Translations under genes and position numbers: made by a program
The notes under the pieces: generated by a model
Seen by the model: the letters and a program-made list of their open reading frames with translations, nothing else
The model's database searches: none
Told to the model about the DNA's origin: nothing
Shown: positions 62,701-64,000 of the stretch, piece after piece
Position numbering within the stretch: position 1 is the stretch's first letter
Layout: the number at the start of each line of letters is the position of its first letter
Source: Macquaria australasica
Lineage: Eukaryota; Chordata; Actinopteri; Centrarchiformes; Percichthyidae
NCBI GenBank assembly: GCA_005408345.1
Contig: SEMN01000150.1
Span: forward strand, 992,001-1,056,000
Direction of reading: 5' to 3'
DNA length: 64,000 nucleotides

Positions 62701-64000
62701 ATTTTGCCATCAAATGCCAACCAGATCACATTTCCACCTGCCCACCCAATAAGGTGAGGGTAATGCATGATTGTAGCTTAGAACAAAGGGGATTAAGGTA
62801 TCAAAGACCTTCCCTGATTACTCCTGCCTTCCCTGAACAATGAACAATGTTGGTGCAGTTCCTCAGCTGACCAGTAGGGGGAGCTACATAGCAGTATTAC
62901 GAAAGATGAACGACAAAACCTCTGCTTTGCATGAACACCAGTGTGATGAGATTGGGTTTAAAATATATGCACGGTTAAAGATTGACATTCAGCAGAATTT
63001 AATCTCACCTGTCTGTAAGAGACAATGAGACTTTACTTCCAGAGCTCCAGCTGGCAGGAGGGCCTCTGTCCTCCCGTCTATCTTTGTCTCGGGACTCTAT
63101 GGTGGTGTAGCCTCTCACAAAATTCTCCCTCTCCCTTTCCTTCTCCCTCTCCTGGGGCTCTGGGGCCAGACTCATCTGGAGCGGCAGAGACTCCAAGCTG
63201 CGATGCAGCCCAGACAGACGAGGGTAGAGCAGGGGAGAGGTGTTCCCTCCGCTCCTTTCAACCCCGAGGGAAGAGACCTGCCTGGGTCCCAAACCAGTCC
63301 CTGAGCTCGAGAAGCAGGCTGAAGAGTTCACATTGAGTAATGGGGCAGGGCTGGGGGTCAGGCAGGGGCCATTAGAGTTGCCTGCTGAGCTGGCCAGGTC
63401 CTGGAGCTTAGAGTAGGGAGGAATCTTCGGTGGCAGGGAGTCATGAATTCCCACCTCCAGGCTGTTGGAGTTCAGCTTGTCAAGCTGGGCCATGGATGGA
63501 GGCTTTGCCAGGCTGCGCACCCCAGATAACCTAAAGACAACGAAAGACAATTTTGAAGCAAAGACATTCTTAATTTGTATGTGAAAGTGTGTGTGTGTGG
63601 GGAAAACATACTGGGAAATTACATCATGTGTGTTTTGTGGCAGCATATGAAGCCAGGTACCTGTGTGTGTTGGGTGAGGGCAGATCCATGCCCTTGCCAC
63701 TGCTGGGAGGTCTCAGCCCCTGTAGCTTCCCTCCATTCTCTGAGGGGGTCTGAGCAGGGCTGCCCTTCAGAGACCCACCTCCACACTCAGAGTCAGATAC
63801 TACCGCTTTAGCTTTTGCCCTCTCTTTCTCTTTTTCTCTGTCTGTCTGATTGACAGGACTGGGACTCGGGATCCCACGACCCCCTGCCTTACTCAACCCT
63901 GTTCCAGAACCAAGCCCTGAGGCAGGCTCTTTCAGCCTCGAGCCCTGAAGCACTGTGGTGGAGGGTTTGATCAGCCCCAAGCCTGTGTCCATGGTAGTGC
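49973..64000 (-). CDS. nav1: neuron navigator 1, C-terminal part (5' end beyond window)
   Basis: Twenty-five exons are seen, from the one running off the right edge (64000-63661) to the stop at 49973. In 5'-3' order they end with 56430-56325, 56210-56089, 55959-55951, 54964-54795, 54689-54527, 54404-54206, 54099-54011, 53905-53807, 53719-53548, 52888-52623, 52534-52383, 52289-52218, 52109-51904, 51814-51696, 51579-51391 and 50068-49973. Earlier ones are 63530-63009, 61991-61950, 61076-60928, 60783-60604, 60479-60427, 60192-60169, 59958-59881 and 57996-57913. Together they give 1232 codons in one frame. Navigators are microtubule plus-end proteins guiding axon and cell migration. Visible parts are a Ser/Pro-rich region, coiled coils (IRKLRRELESSQEKVSNLTT and EALSSAHQLEQLREAMNNM), and an AAA+ ATPase with Walker A GPSGTGKT at 52778-52755, Walker B LVVIIDD and GTTNQP. 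The end is ESDPLMAMLLKLQESANYIE...DPTLQATL. NAV1 rather than NAV2/3 is indicated by VHGQKAVWEDPVEWV and SNNVEPANGFLLRYL. The calponin-homology N-terminus is not in the window. Confidence 0.95.
55101..55524. mobile_element. fold-back MITE family A, copy 4 (nav1 intron)
   Basis: TTAAAGGAATAGTACATCATCTTAGGAAA at the left and GCGAATAAGCATATTTCC...CTATTCCTTTAAG at the right. The inner phrase GAAGCAGGGGGAATCAGCTAGCCTA is shared with the other copies. It lies in the nav1 intron on the 3' side of the 9-nt microexon. Confidence 0.8.
55951..55959 (-). other. nav1: 9-nt microexon of nav1
   Basis: The minus strand reads TTTTAG|GTCTTTGAG|GTGAGT. A perfect acceptor and donor surround nine bases encoding VFE in phase 0, between exons ending ...KKSW and beginning LRSSFNKAF. 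Skipping it keeps the frame. Microexons of this size are typical of neuron-specific splicing. Confidence 0.7.
56780..57045 (+). repeat. retroposon-like 3' tail in nav1 intron
   Basis: CACAATCTTGGACTATGCC, CACTACACTTTGAACTTGTATGTGAC and AATAAAGATTGATTTTGATTTGA make up a 3' end of the kind left by fish LINE or SINE insertions, ending in an AATAAA-plus-TTGATTT tail. It lies in the nav1 intron between the exons at 56430 and 57913. Confidence 0.5.
58000..59880 (-). other. nav1: nav1 intron between the exons at 59881 and 57996
   Basis: A 1.9-kb intron with an AAT microsatellite at 59682-59711 and no other recognisable feature. Confidence 0.7.
59682..59711 (+). repeat. (AAT)n microsatellite
   Basis: About ten AAT units in a nav1 intron. 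Confidence 0.95.
61328..61662. mobile_element. MITE family B, copy 2 (nav1 intron), left end lost
   Basis: It shares AAGCAGATATAA, ACATTATATTGTCA, GGATGCTTCACA, ACTACATTATAGTGTGTT and the right end TTAAAATAAAGTGTTAC with the copy at 7088-7439. The left terminal arm (GTAGCACTTTA...) is not found, so this copy is truncated. Confidence 0.7.
61903..61922 (+). repeat. (GT)n microsatellite
   Basis: About ten GT units, 28 bases on the intron side of the donor of the 42-nt nav1 exon 61991-61950. Confidence 0.85.
61992..63008 (-). other. nav1: nav1 intron between the exons at 63009 and 61991
   Basis: A 1-kb intron. A GT-rich patch sits near 62190. No exon or repeat family is otherwise recognised. 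Confidence 0.7.

Noticed and set aside
49973..64000. nav2 or nav3
   Set aside because: The C-terminal block (HGQKAVWEDPVEWV, SNNVEPANGFLLRYL, ESPERE..DPTLQATL) agrees with my recollection of NAV1; NAV2/3 differ at these places.

Overview
The window is nuclear DNA of a ray-finned fish, most likely a spiny-rayed (percomorph) teleost. It is intron-rich and AT-leaning, with GT-AG splicing, (CA)n microsatellites and many fold-back DNA-transposon relics of types I associate with percomorphs. It holds two tRNA genes and six protein-coding genes. All exon models were joined by hand, and in each the exon phases close into one open frame.

Layout. 1-600: tRNA-His (minus) and tRNA-Glu (plus). 1024-3602 (+): ccdc115, a V-ATPase assembly factor. 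5248-8449 (+): an intron-containing BED-finger/hAT-transposase-derived gene of the ZBED type. 11279-13141 (+): apobec2, a muscle-type AID/APOBEC family protein with intact zinc ligands. 14049-24303 (-): an 18-exon gene for a 1074-residue type I membrane protein with a signal peptide, ten Ig domains, one transmembrane helix and a short tail without ITIM or ITAM; it resembles teleost Fc-receptor-like/leukocyte Ig receptors. 24304-31000: a repeat-rich intergenic block with a Harbinger transposase relic, a nested pair of inverted-repeat elements and a hAT-like MITE. 31008-46960 (-): mybph, myosin-binding protein H. 49973 to past 64000 (-): the C-terminal part of nav1 (neuron navigator 1), including coiled coils, a 9-nt microexon and the AAA+ ATPase domain. 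Its N-terminus lies beyond the right edge.

The genes do not form one pathway. apobec2 and mybph are both skeletal-muscle genes, with the immune-type receptor between them. mybph and nav1 are close head-to-tail neighbours: a candidate nav1 poly(A) signal lies only about 0.3 kb upstream of the mybph TATA box. apobec2 and the Ig receptor gene converge.

The most interesting locus is the Ig receptor. It shows alternating domain types, a visible internal duplication later interrupted by a transposon, a membrane-proximal Ig domain split between two exons, and an unusual tail. No CRISPR array, operon or complete autonomous transposon was found.
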